Shown here in pieces: positions 56,420 through 64,000 of a stretch of 64,000 nucleotides of DNA (positions are counted from its first letter, which is position 1; each line of letters begins with the position of its first letter). The notes under the pieces were generated by a model. The model did not search any database and had not been told where the DNA came from. It was given only the letters and a program-made list of their open reading frames with translations. Source of the stretch: Kalymmatonema hyalinum WJT4-NPBG1 (GTDB lineage Bacteria; Cyanobacteriota; Cyanobacteriia; Cyanobacteriales; Nostocaceae); the NCBI GenBank assembly GCA_019359075.1, contig JAHHIB010000032.1, forward strand, positions 1-64,000, read 5' to 3'. The translations under genes were made by a program, and so were the position numbers.

Positions 56420-56466
56420 ACAGTGAAGAGTCAAAGAAAAAGAAATTTTTCTATCTTCTTTCTTTC

Positions 56467-56718
56467 TCATGACTGAACTGAAGTGGCTGATGGGGAGAAC
56501 TCGTTTGCTCTTGCACTTGGTATCAAAGCCCAGCCTGCTTTTAACAATTTTTGGTAAGTCGCCCAACCTTTGGAACCGCCTGGTATTTGGTAATCTGGAA
56601 CTGCATATTGCCCAAAAGCTGTGTAAGGACGCCAAGGTTCATTGGGTGAAGTTTGCAGATGTAAAATTTTTACCCCATTGTCTCCAGACTTTGATAACCA
56701 GCACATTCGTCGATGCAT
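56467..56718 (-). CDS. Small hypothetical protein with good ribosome site
   Basis: An 83-residue protein. ATG 56718 is preceded by AAGGAG at six bases, which supports this frame against the opposite-strand one. Aromatic and Pro-rich segment SPNEPWRPYTAFGQYAVPDYQIPGGSKGWATYQKLLKAGW looks conserved in style (the WRPYTAFG and GWATYQKLLKAGW parts). No function recognised. Confidence 0.65.
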   Translation of the reverse strand: MHRRMCWLSKSGDNGVKILHLQTSPNEPWRPYTAFGQYAVPDYQIPGGSKGWATYQKLLKAGWALIPSARANEFSPSATSVQS

Positions 56719-56981
56719 GGCACGCTCCTTAGTATTTAGCTTCTAAATGCATAATCGCAGACAGATGTCAAGAGTAACCTCAGCCTTTCGGGATACTTTT
56801 TTATCCTTCACAACTGTTAACCTCAACACACGTAACAGAATTCAACGCAAACGTAAGATGTAGACACCTTACAAACGAAAGGGTACAGAAATAAACGCAG
56901 CAAGCTTCTACGTTTAGCCAATAGTATCTGTGCTTCACAAAAATTTATGTATGATCGAGTACTTTTTTAGATAGTTATGCC

Positions 56982-57563
56982 TTATATGGACGAGGCATAT
57001 AGCTTATCACTAACGATATTACGAATTTGGGCGACTAATTGAGTGTATGTTGAATCAGACAAAACGGGTTGTGCTCCTTGCCGTGAAATCGGTTGAGCCA
57101 AATCAATCCATGACTTACAGCCGCCATACTCACTGCGATAGGGAATTTCCTGCTCTTGAGGGAGTTTGTAAGTCCGTAGCAGGAGAATATACAGTGGCTG
57201 ACGCGGTTTCCAGTTGAGGCGATCGCTAATAAAGTACTCATTCCAGATATGGAACGGAAGTAAAGCATTGACTATTGACTCGTCACTGACTGGGAAAATA
57301 TCCGTAATTTCAGCCCAACTGCTGATCCGGACTGTTTCTGGATGCCAGCCAGATGTCACCGGAACGACGAGATTGGCATACTCGGGTTTGAGCAAGAAAG
57401 GCTGTTGATGTTCAAACGTTGGGTAAAGCAATATCTGCTCGTGGGCAACTTGGAAGCGTCCATTGCGTTCGTGGATACCACCTTTGCGAAGCAGCATAAT
57501 TGTTTTACCTGTTTCCAAGGCGTTGATAGCAACAGCCCATTCTTTGAGTGCATGATTCGTCAT
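56982..57563 (-). CDS. DUF1802-family protein
   Basis: A 193-residue cytoplasmic protein of the DUF1802 family. MTNHALKEWAVAINALETGKTIMLLRKGGIHERNGRFQV is the typical start (KEWAVAI and LRKGGI are diagnostic), followed by FLLYPT-like LLYPTFEHQ. An earlier start at 57584 would add seven residues. Function of the family is unknown. It lies alone and divergent from the aldo/keto reductase pseudogene. Confidence 0.88.
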   Translation of the reverse strand: MTNHALKEWAVAINALETGKTIMLLRKGGIHERNGRFQVAHEQILLYPTFEHQQPFLLKPEYANLVVPVTSGWHPETVRISSWAEITDIFPVSDESIVNALLPFHIWNEYFISDRLNWKPRQPLYILLLRTYKLPQEQEIPYRSEYGGCKSWIDLAQPISRQGAQPVLSDSTYTQLVAQIRNIVSDKLYASSI

Positions 57564-57678
57564 AGTCAGTTCTTGCATAAGCATCTACTGTAACTCTGAT
57601 TTATTTAATTTGACGCCAACACCGATAGACTAAGTCACTGTCTGAGGAAATGAATTAAGGAACAGTTAAGGAGGAATT

Positions 57679-58100
57679 ATGGAAAAGCGAAAGCTGGGTA
57701 GATTGGATATGAGAATCACCCTTATTCTCATGGGAACATGACAAGCTGGTAAAAAAGCATGGGTGGGAGTTAAGGACACTGACTCGATTAAATCAGTGAA
57801 CAGTACCAGCCGCAGTGACGGCTCGCTTTGGTGGGGGATTTAAACCCGCCACCAACGCTTTCGGTCCAATTGGTGTGGTGTTTCCCCCAACGATAAAACT
57901 GATAACTGGTAACTGGTAACTGATAACTGGTAACTGTTAAAGCAATACGAGCAGCATTTGAAGCTGGTATCACGACAATTGACACCGCTGGAGTCTATGA
58001 TGACGGACACTCAAAGCGCATTGTTGCTGAAGCTTTATCTAATGTTCGATAGCAAGAGGAGTATGCCACGAAAGTTTTTGCTAACCATGCTATTGCTACT
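57679..58100 (+). pseudogene. Decayed partial copy of the aldo/keto reductase gene
   Basis: From ATG 57679 the DNA closely follows the first third of the intact gene at 60041-61000, including the Shine-Dalgarno, but has a TGG-to-TGA stop at codon 21, a 144-base insertion at 57793-57936, further stops and small gaps. Similarity ends near 58100 at the KVFANH region. It is a remnant of a duplication, not expressed as a protein. Confidence 0.9.
57793..57936. repeat. Short-repeat insertion in the pseudogene (MITE-like)
   Basis: The intact gene reads GATTAAAGCAATACGAG; the copy has an extra 144 bases after GATTAAA and resumes at TTAAAGCAATACGAG, so TTAAA is duplicated at both sides like a target duplication. 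The insert starts with CAGTGAACAGTACCAG and ends with tandem AACTGGT/AACTGAT units; the ends are partly inverted copies. The GGTAACTG repeat type is common in Nostocales. Confidence 0.8.
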
Positions 58101-58468
58101 TAACGATGGAAAATCAAGAATATACCTAAATTTCACGCTTTTATTCGTATTATTCAAGATAAATTGAATGCTGTTTTTAGCATATTTTTTATAAAAATCA
58201 ACTACTATCAGTCAGAAAAAGCTACGCTTGCTATTACAAAAAAGTATTCTTAATCACAGACTTGTTTAACATGAGACTATGCTTTAGGCAGACGAGCCAG
58301 ACAATTAACAGAGTTAACTTTTAAAGAGAAATATCAATATCAAGTTAAATACTTCTGACAAACAGAGTGAATTAATTGCAGTTCAGAAGTACCACAGTAT
58401 TTTGTCGAAATTTCTGCAAATCGCGTGGTAGGTTAAAAGTTTTTCAGCTTTAACTTAAGGAGATACAA
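58101..58468. other. Spacer before the Gly-rich gene
   Basis: A 368-base AT-rich spacer following the pseudogene. It must hold the promoter of the Gly-rich gene; an AAGGAGA lies six bases before that ATG. Nothing else recognised. Confidence 0.5.
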
Positions 58469-59182
58469 ATGAACGGAAACAACAGCAAAAATTTGTTCCA
58501 AACCCTTGCTAGCCTCGTAGGAGTTGCTAGTGCCAGTGCTTTACTCAGTCTCCCGGCATCTGCACTGCCAAATTCCAGTTCTAGAAGCACTGTAATTAGT
58601 GAAGCCCCAGAAGGCACCTTATACTCTCAAGCCTCCCAAAGAGGCCCAGGGCAACCCACGGGTGGTTCCACCGGCACAAGCGGGCAATATGGTGGCAGCG
58701 GTACCAGCGGCGGAAGCACCGGCACAAACGGGCAATATGGTGGCAGCGGTACCAGCGGCGGAAGTACTGGCACAAGCGGGCAATATGGCGGCAGCGGTAC
58801 TACCGGCGGAACTGGTAGCGGCACAAGCGGGCAATATGGCGGCAGCGGTACCAGCGGCGGAAGTACTGGCACAAGCGGGCAATATGGCGGCAGCGGTACC
58901 AGCGGCGGAAGTACTGGCACAAGCGGGCAATATGGCGGCAGCGGTACTACCGGCGGAAGTACTGGCACAAACGGGCAATATGGCGGCAGCGGTACCAGCG
59001 GCGGAAGCACCGGCACAAACGGGCAATATGGCGGCAGCGGTACCAGCGGCGGAAGCACCGGCACAAGCGGGCAATATCAAAATGACGGCACTACCGGAAC
59101 CCAGCAAAATACAGGTGGTTCCGGCACAACAGGCGGCTCAAATACTGGTGGAGGTGGTGGAGGTGTCAGAGGGCTGTGGTAA
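58469..59182 (+). CDS. Secreted Gly/Ser/Thr-rich tandem-repeat protein
   Basis: A 237-residue protein with a signal peptide (LASLVGVASASALLSLPASALP). The middle is made of nine copies of a 16-residue unit GT(S/N)GQYGGSGT(S/T)GGST, the fourth slightly altered (GTGS). The end is Gly-rich (GGGGGVRGLW). Such low-complexity proteins tend to be surface or matrix components, possibly unfolded, but no function can be given. A terminator-like hairpin follows. Confidence 0.85.
   Translation: MNGNNSKNLFQTLASLVGVASASALLSLPASALPNSSSRSTVISEAPEGTLYSQASQRGPGQPTGGSTGTSGQYGGSGTSGGSTGTNGQYGGSGTSGGSTGTSGQYGGSGTTGGTGSGTSGQYGGSGTSGGSTGTSGQYGGSGTSGGSTGTSGQYGGSGTTGGSTGTNGQYGGSGTSGGSTGTNGQYGGSGTSGGSTGTSGQYQNDGTTGTQQNTGGSGTTGGSNTGGGGGGVRGLW
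58673..59078 (+). repeat. 48-base tandem repeat inside the Gly-rich gene
   Basis: Eight complete 48-base units plus a partial ninth, each starting GGCACAAGCGGGCAATATGG or the AAACGGG variant. Neighbouring copies are nearly identical at DNA level, including silent positions, so copy number has changed recently. Confidence 0.92.
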
Positions 59183-59267
59183 ATTCCCTTAGAATTTCCT
59201 AGCTCTACACACACTGGCAAACTTGTTAAGTGTAGTACCTCTGATTATTCTTTCGTAGACTACCGAA

Positions 59268-59320
59268 ATTACTCCTGCAACTAGTCGTAAGACTCTACTA
59301 GTTATCAGGGGTAATTTTTA
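59268..59320 (+). terminator. Rho-independent terminator after the Gly-rich gene
   Basis: ATTACTCCTGCAACTAGT (59268-59285) pairs with ACTAGTTATCAGGGGTAAT (59297-59315) at nearly every position around an 11-base loop, and TTTTTA follows. This is a strong terminator shape, 86 bases after the stop. Confidence 0.8.
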
Positions 59321-59401
59321 TCTGAATTACCCTCAAGATAGATGTTTAACAAATTACTAATATATTTGGATACTAAATAAATAGGTTGTTGCAAATTATT
59401 T

Positions 59402-59962
59402 ATGAAACTAAAGCAATCAGTCAGGTTGTTTTTTTTAATTGGTGCAGTTGGGTTATATTCAAGCCCTCAGATATCGTTAGCTTCTGAGCAAACTTTTGAT
59501 TCTAACAACTCTTTCAATAATTCAGTTACTGTACCGACTAATTATTATCTCGATGATTTAGTTCCTCAACCTACTTACCTAAAGATAAGTCTTAGCCGCC
59601 GTCAAGTAACCCTCTATCGAGGAAAAACCCAAATTAAAAGTTATCCAATTGCAGTAGGTCGCCGAGGCTGGCAAACGCCAATTGGCAATTTTCGAGTACG
59701 TGAAATGTTAGAAAATCCTACTTGGATACACCCTTTGAAAAAAGGTATAGCTATCCCAGGAGGAGACCCAGAAAATCCTCTTGGTCGCTACTGGATTGGA
59801 TTTTGGACAAACGGTAAAAATTGGATTGGCTTTCATGGCACGCCTAATCCTGAGTCAGTAGGCAAAGCAGTCTCACACGGTTGTATTCGGATGTACAACA
59901 AGGATGTTGAGGAATTATTCTCTCTGGTGGGCATTGGAACACCAGTTACTGTTGTGCGATAG
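59402..59962 (+). CDS. L,D-transpeptidase (YkuD family)
   Basis: Makes or edits 3-3 cross-links in peptidoglycan, or links proteins to the wall, in the periplasm. 186 residues with signal peptide (LFFLIGAVGLYSSPQISLAS). Catalytic motif HGT...SHGCIRM: His145, and Cys161 in SHGCIRM (158-164), all intact. The YkuD domain starts with KISLSRRQVTLYRGKTQIKSYPIAVG. No LysM or PG-binding domain. A single gene between the Gly-rich gene and the aldo/keto reductase. Confidence 0.95.
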   Translation: MKLKQSVRLFFLIGAVGLYSSPQISLASEQTFDSNNSFNNSVTVPTNYYLDDLVPQPTYLKISLSRRQVTLYRGKTQIKSYPIAVGRRGWQTPIGNFRVREMLENPTWIHPLKKGIAIPGGDPENPLGRYWIGFWTNGKNWIGFHGTPNPESVGKAVSHGCIRMYNKDVEELFSLVGIGTPVTVVR

Positions 59963-60040
59963 CTAAGGTGGTTTCCTCGTCAATAGCTATCTACCTCAGT
60001 TGCGTAATTTTAAGAAAACATGACTTGTCAGGATTGAAAC

Positions 60041-61000
60041 ATGGAAAAGCGAACACTAGGTAAATCAAACGTGCAGATCACGCCCATCCTAATGGGGACT
60101 TGGCAGGCTGGTAAAAAAGCGTGGGTGGGGGTAGAAGACACTGACTCGATTAAAGCAATACGAGCCGCGTTTGAAGCTGGTATCACGACAATTGACACCG
60201 CTGAAGTCTATGGTGAGGGACACTCGGAGCGCATTGTTGCTGAAGCTTTATCTGATGTTCGCGATCAACTGGAGTATGCCACGAAAGTTTTTGCCAACCA
60301 TCTCAAGTACGATCAAGTGATTGAGGCTTGTGAACGCTCCCTCAAAAACCTCAAAACTGACTACATAGACCTTTACCAAATTCATTGGCCCGCTGGCTCT
60401 TTCAATTCTGAAGCTGTCCCAATTGAAGAGACAATGAGCGCTCTTAACCACCTCAAAGAGCAAGGTAAAATTCGGGCTATTGGTGTTTCCAATTTTTCGC
60501 GTGCGCAATTGGAAGAAGCATCTCAGTACGGACGTATTGATAGCTTACAACCTCCCTATTCTTTGTTCTGGCGGTCTGTAGAAAAGGATGCAATGCCTTA
60601 TTGTATCGAAAACCAGATTAGCATCATTGCTTATTCACCTTTAGCTCAGGGATTGTTGACAGGGAAATTTGGTTTTGGTCACAAATTTGACCCAGAAGAC
60701 AACCGCGCCAAGAATAAGCTGTTTCAAGGAGAAAACTTTGAACGTGCCCAACAAGCTTTAGAAAAACTGCGTCCAATTGCCGAACGTCATCATTGTACCC
60801 TTGCTCAGTTAGCGCTGGCGTGGCTCATTGCCCAACCACAGGCGAATGCAATAGCTGGTGCGCGTCATCCTGAACAAGCAACCGCAAACGCCCAAGCTGC
60901 TTCTGTTCAACTTTCTACAGAAGAGCTTCAAGAAATTGATGCCATTGGGCGTATTGTGACTGACCATTTGGACGATGGCTCAGTTATGTGGAATTGGTGA
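60041..61000 (+). CDS. Aldo/keto reductase
   Basis: NAD(P)H-dependent reductase of the AKR superfamily, 319 residues. Catalytic tetrad: Asp52 (TIDTAEVYG), Tyr57, Lys82 (ATKVF) and His115 (YQIHWP). Cofactor-binding region IGVSNFSRAQLEEA and SPLAQGLLTGKFG are intact. Substrate is unknown; such enzymes reduce aldehydes or sugars. It is the complete copy of which 57679-58100 is a decayed fragment, pointing to a local duplication. Confidence 0.95.
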   Translation: MEKRTLGKSNVQITPILMGTWQAGKKAWVGVEDTDSIKAIRAAFEAGITTIDTAEVYGEGHSERIVAEALSDVRDQLEYATKVFANHLKYDQVIEACERSLKNLKTDYIDLYQIHWPAGSFNSEAVPIEETMSALNHLKEQGKIRAIGVSNFSRAQLEEASQYGRIDSLQPPYSLFWRSVEKDAMPYCIENQISIIAYSPLAQGLLTGKFGFGHKFDPEDNRAKNKLFQGENFERAQQALEKLRPIAERHHCTLAQLALAWLIAQPQANAIAGARHPEQATANAQAASVQLSTEELQEIDAIGRIVTDHLDDGSVMWNW

Positions 61001-61021
61001 TTTAGACAAAGGTGTAGAAAA

Positions 61022-61109
61022 ATTCAAAATTCAAAGTGTGTCCTAAGCCTACGGCACACTTCGTGAACGGACACGCTACGCGAACAAAAAATAATTTTGA
61101 ATTTTGAAT
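61022..61109. repeat. Palindromic repeat with 14-base arms
   Basis: ATTCAAAATTCAAA (61022-61035) and TTTGAATTTTGAAT (61096-61109) are perfect inverted copies around a 60-base core. The same TTTGAATTTTGAAT string recurs at about 21620-21635 in front of the TPR gene, so this is a dispersed cyanobacterial repeat. Confidence 0.75.
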
Positions 61110-61245
61110 GGATTTACTCCTTATTGAGAAGTTCTACAACTTATTAACTTAGGTTAACAACCGCTTGCAATTCCATATTGAGGTGATAACTTATAGATAA
61201 GACACCAAACAAGGCACTACCAAACTGAAAAGGGCAAATGACCCG

Positions 61246-61428
61246 GTGTCTCCTGTCAGTAGCCCGAGCAAACGTCGGCATAAGTATGATGATAAGTGGC
61301 ACAGCGCCCTGGTTGCGAGGCGAAGCCAAATCCCAAAGCGGAAAAACAAATGTATGCTGAGTTTGCTAGTGTTTTTGTCCACCCTAGTTATTGACCGTTT
61401 ACTTTTTTTAACGATAAAAGCAGTTTGA
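61246..61428 (+). CDS. Possible small membrane protein, 60 residues
   Basis: GTG 61246 opens a frame with a basic first half (SPSKRRHKYDDKWHSALVARRSQIPKRKNK) and a single membrane helix (MLSLLVFLSTLVIDRLLFLTIK) at the end. A strong hairpin terminator begins 20 bases after the stop, which suggests a transcribed gene. No clear Shine-Dalgarno and no known family, so this is tentative. Confidence 0.4.
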   Translation: MSPVSSPSKRRHKYDDKWHSALVARRSQIPKRKNKCMLSLLVFLSTLVIDRLLFLTIKAV

Positions 61429-61447
61429 TCACTACGAACCTTTTTAA

Positions 61448-61480
61448 AAAACCTGGTCACCGTTGACCAGGTTTTCGCGT
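61448..61480 (+). terminator. Strong hairpin terminator
   Basis: AAAACCTGGTCA (61448-61459) and TGACCAGGTTTT (61464-61475) form a perfect 12-base stem with a CCGT loop, followed by CGCGTTTT. Placed just after the possible small gene; it would insulate the haemagglutinin-like gene from upstream transcripts. Confidence 0.8.
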
Positions 61481-61555
61481 TTTATATAGGGTTTAGGTTA
61501 AGTAAATATGCTTAACTAAACAAGAAATGCAACTGCTATGCAGCTAGGGGGGGCA

Positions 61556-64000
61556 ATGTCGGGTTTCTGGAGTATTCGTTGCGGTTGGTTCTTAGGTATT
61601 GCGATAGGGAGTGTCAGCGTTTGCAGTGCAAATTGTGCGATTGGGCAAAGCCCAGTGCCTTCGGCGATCGCTCAAATTACCCCCGATGGCACTCTACCTA
61701 ATAATTCCAGTGTCACAAGAGAAAGTAATATTTTCAATATCACTGGTGGAACCTCAGCAGGAAACAATCTGTTCCACAGTTTTGAGCAGTTTTCTGTACC
61801 CACTGGGAGTACGGCTTACTTTAATAATGCTGTTGACATTCAAAACATTATTAGTCGGGTGACGGGTAAGTCTATTTCTAATATTGATGGTTTGATTCAA
61901 GCCAATGGTACAGCGAACCTGTTTCTGATGAATCCCAACGGAATTATCTTTGGATCTAAGGCTAGTTTAAATATTGGCGGCTCGTTTTTAGCAACGACTG
62001 CAACCAGTTTTAAGTTTCCTGATGGTAGCTTTTGGGGTGTGGTGCCATCACAAGATAAACCCCTATTGACGATAACAGCGCCTGTGGGATTGGGTATGGG
62101 GAACAATCCGGGAACGATTCAGGTACAAGGACCAGGACACGAAATTGTCTATAAGGACCTAAGCGAGGAAAAACCCCGTCCCAAAATTGACACGAGCTTT
62201 ACGGGATTGCAAGTCAGACCGGGAAAAACCTTAGCACTTGTAGGAGGGAATGTCTCTGTTGAAGGTGGCGTACTCAGGTCATCAGCAGGACGTATTGAAA
62301 TCGGCAGTGTAGATAGCAATGGGGTTGTGAATCTTGTCCCAGTACAAGAAGGTTGGAAGCTGGGTTATGAAGGCACTCCCAGTTTTAGAGACATCCAGTT
62401 TTCTGGTAAAGCGTTCGTGAATACCACAGGAGATGGCAGTGGTTCTATTGCAGTTGCAGGTAGGAATATCAATTTCACAGAGCAATCAATTCTATTAGCT
62501 GATACGCTTGGTGATAAAAATGGCGGAGAAATTAGCATTGTCGGTGAACAGATAGTTTTCAATCAGTCCAACATCAGCACTAACACCTTCAGTTCGGGGA
62601 ACGCTGGACAAATTAAACTGGGTGCCAACAACATCAAGTTTGAGAATAACGGTAGTGCGAGCATTCAGACATGGGACAGGGGTGACGCGGGAAATATCAA
62701 CATTCGTGCAAATTCTTTGGGGCTTGAAGGCGAATCAGCGCTTGTTAGCATAACGCAAGCAAATAGCACAGGTAAAGCCGGAGACATTAACATGACTGTC
62801 AAAGGTCCATTGATGATTGTCGGTACAGGTATAGTGACCAACACCTTTGGCACGGGTAACGCGGGTAAAATTACCATTAATGCAAATTCTTTGCGGATTG
62901 AAGACTCGAAGGTTTCTAGCGCTGTGGTGAACGCAGCTAAAGCCGGAGAAATCAACATTTATGTTGCAGATTCTCTTGCCATCAAGCGTACATCGATAAA
63001 TACTAATACCTCTGGCACGGGTGACGCTGGCAAAATCAGCATTAATGCAAATTCTTTTCGGCTTGAAGATGCAGGTGTCCAGAGCAACACGGGGGAAAAT
63101 AGCACAGGTAAGGCTGGAGAAATCAACATTAATGTCGCAGATTCTTTGGAGTTACCATACCATGGTGGTATAAATACAAACAGTTTTAGTCAAGGTGATG
63201 CTGGAAAAATCAACATTCGTGCAAATTCTTTTCTACTAAAAGACTCGGACGTTAGTAGCAATACGGGGGGAAGTGGCACAGCTAAGGCTGGAGAAATCAA
63301 CATTACTGTCGCAGATCAATTTACGATCAAAACCGCAGGTGCCCAAACCAATACCTTGGGCAGTGGTAATGCTGGAGAGTTGAAGGTGCGAGCAAAAACC
63401 CTAGTTCTTGACAATAGAGGGGGATTGGAAGTTAGAAGTACTGGTAATGGTGATGCTGGTAATTTGACGATTGTGGCTGATACTATTAAGCTTGAGCGTG
63501 ACAGTGCGATTCGTGCAACCACGACCTCTGGTAATGGCGGCGACCTTCAACTAAACGTTGCTAAATTACTGCTGCTACGTGGTAGTAGCCGCATTTCAGC
63601 CAGTGCAGGTACTGAGAATGCTGGTGGCAATGGTGGCAACATCACCATCAATGTTCCAAAAAGGTTTATTGTTACTGCTCCTGGTGAAAATAGCGACATC
63701 ACCGCTAATGCGTTCAATGGCAAGGGTGGGAATGTCATAATCAACGCTACTGGTATTTTTGGCATCGCTCCACTGAGTCGGCAAGACCTTGAGAGGTTAA
63801 ACCCTGATATAGAGCCGCGTCAAATTTCGACGAATGACATAACGGCAATTTCCCAGACAAGTCCTACTTTAAACGGTCAGGTTACTATCAACACACCCAA
63901 TGTTGACCTCAATCGGGGATTAGTCCAACTGCCAACAAATCTAGTTGATGCCTCACAGCAAATTGACACAAGCTGCAATCCCAACAGCAGGCAAAGAGCT
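61556..64000 (+). CDS. Haemagglutinin-like secreted protein (TpsA type), 5' part
   Basis: An uninterrupted frame from ATG 61556 (in-frame ATG also at 61538) to the window edge, over 810 codons, with no stop. After a signal-peptide-like start (WFLGIAIGSVSVCSANCAIGQ) comes the filamentous haemagglutinin N-terminal domain (about residues 42-180), with NLFHSFEQFSVP, IISRVTGKSISNIDGLIQANGTANLFLMNPNGIIFG. This TPS domain is used by two-partner secretion exoproteins and is recognised by an Omp85-type TpsB pore. The rest is a long right-handed beta-helix of about 65-residue imperfect repeats (GNAGKI.I.ANSL..., SGTGDAGKISI...). Near 63,880 the helix ends and a Cys-containing tail (SCNPNSRQRA) begins, as in the C-terminal part of these cyanobacterial proteins. 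Confidence 0.9.
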   Translation, partial: MSGFWSIRCGWFLGIAIGSVSVCSANCAIGQSPVPSAIAQITPDGTLPNNSSVTRESNIFNITGGTSAGNNLFHSFEQFSVPTGSTAYFNNAVDIQNIISRVTGKSISNIDGLIQANGTANLFLMNPNGIIFGSKASLNIGGSFLATTATSFKFPDGSFWGVVPSQDKPLLTITAPVGLGMGNNPGTIQVQGPGHEIVYKDLSEEKPRPKIDTSFTGLQVRPGKTLALVGGNVSVEGGVLRSSAGRIEIGSVDSNGVVNLVPVQEGWKLGYEGTPSFRDIQFSGKAFVNTTGDGSGSIAVAGRNINFTEQSILLADTLGDKNGGEISIVGEQIVFNQSNISTNTFSSGNAGQIKLGANNIKFENNGSASIQTWDRGDAGNINIRANSLGLEGESALVSITQANSTGKAGDINMTVKGPLMIVGTGIVTNTFGTGNAGKITINANSLRIEDSKVSSAVVNAAKAGEINIYVADSLAIKRTSINTNTSGTGDAGKISINANSFRLEDAGVQSNTGENSTGKAGEININVADSLELPYHGGINTNSFSQGDAGKINIRANSFLLKDSDVSSNTGGSGTAKAGEINITVADQFTIKTAGAQTNTLGSGNAGELKVRAKTLVLDNRGGLEVRSTGNGDAGNLTIVADTIKLERDSAIRATTTSGNGGDLQLNVAKLLLLRGSSRISASAGTENAGGNGGNITINVPKRFIVTAPGENSDITANAFNGKGGNVIINATGIFGIAPLSRQDLERLNPDIEPRQISTNDITAISQTSPTLNGQVTINTPNVDLNRGLVQLPTNLVDASQQIDTSCNPNSRQRA

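Noticed and set aside
56469-56732. Plus-strand 87-residue frame after ggt
   Set aside because: The opposite-strand frame has AAGGAG at the right distance and a more protein-like sequence.
58619-59107. Long antisense and second-frame proteins in the Gly-rich gene (AAIL- and PLVPLPPYCP-type)
   Set aside because: They arise because the 48-base repeat has no stop in several frames. Only the sense frame has a signal peptide and a ribosome site.
1-64000. tRNA, rRNA, tmRNA genes or a prophage
   Set aside because: No tRNA cloverleaf ends, rRNA blocks or phage structural genes were recognised on reading both strands. A covariance-model scan would be needed to exclude small RNAs.

Overview
The window looks like chromosome of a filamentous, probably heterocyst-forming (Nostocales-type) cyanobacterium. 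The reasons are the very frequent HIP1 octamer GCGATCGC, many short cyanobacterial repeats between genes, and a gene set typical of that group: a kdp operon with a short KdpD, cyanoexosortase A with a PTPA-type substrate, a DevA/DevB exporter remnant, a tyrosinase, and large PAS-containing hybrid kinases. The assignment rests on motifs and gene content only.

Layout. 1-2632: the end of an insertion sequence sits in a subtilisin gene that pairs with an AAA ATPase (IetAS-like defence pair), so the protease has lost its catalytic Ser. 3163-13120: anmK, then the potassium-pump operon kdpA-kdpB-kdpF/G-kdpC-kdpD(N-terminal only), with a divergent histidine kinase and NarL-type regulator. 13203-25707: tyrosinase, phosphoribosyltransferase, an XPB helicase with its Bax1/DUF790 nuclease, a hybrid kinase, a TPR protein, a VapBC-like pair, and a glycine-zipper protein. 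25921-27882: a membrane-anchored Hsp70-like ATPase. 27883-29298: a repeat-rich strip, a Uma2 nuclease and a DUF433 protein.

29413-44319 is the centrepiece: a complete-looking type I-D CRISPR-Cas locus. It has a divergent WYL regulator, then cas10d-csc2-csc1-cas3-cas6-cas4-cas1-cas2, a leader with a recognisable promoter, and an array of 55 repeats and 54 spacers. An internal ATG with its own Shine-Dalgarno inside cas10d should give the small subunit Cas11d. One spacer carries a near copy of a CRISPR repeat end. Behind the array lies gene debris with nested direct repeats and three tiny unknown genes.

45314-64000 is mixed: a GHL10 glycosidase, cyanoexosortase A and a likely substrate, an osmoprotectant ABC transporter, a phytochelatin-synthase-like peptidase, and a devB-devA remnant without devC. 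Gamma-glutamyltransferase follows with an in-frame insertion just before its catalytic Thr. After two small conserved-type proteins come a decayed partial copy of an aldo/keto reductase gene whose intact copy lies 2.4 kb downstream, a tandem-repeat Gly-rich secreted protein, an L,D-transpeptidase, and the start of a large haemagglutinin-like secreted protein that runs off the right edge.

The strongest leads are the internal cas11d start, the repeat-like spacer, the IS-inactivated IetAS pair, the Hsp70-like ATPase with its unknown partner, and several coding sequences altered by small repeats or deletions.
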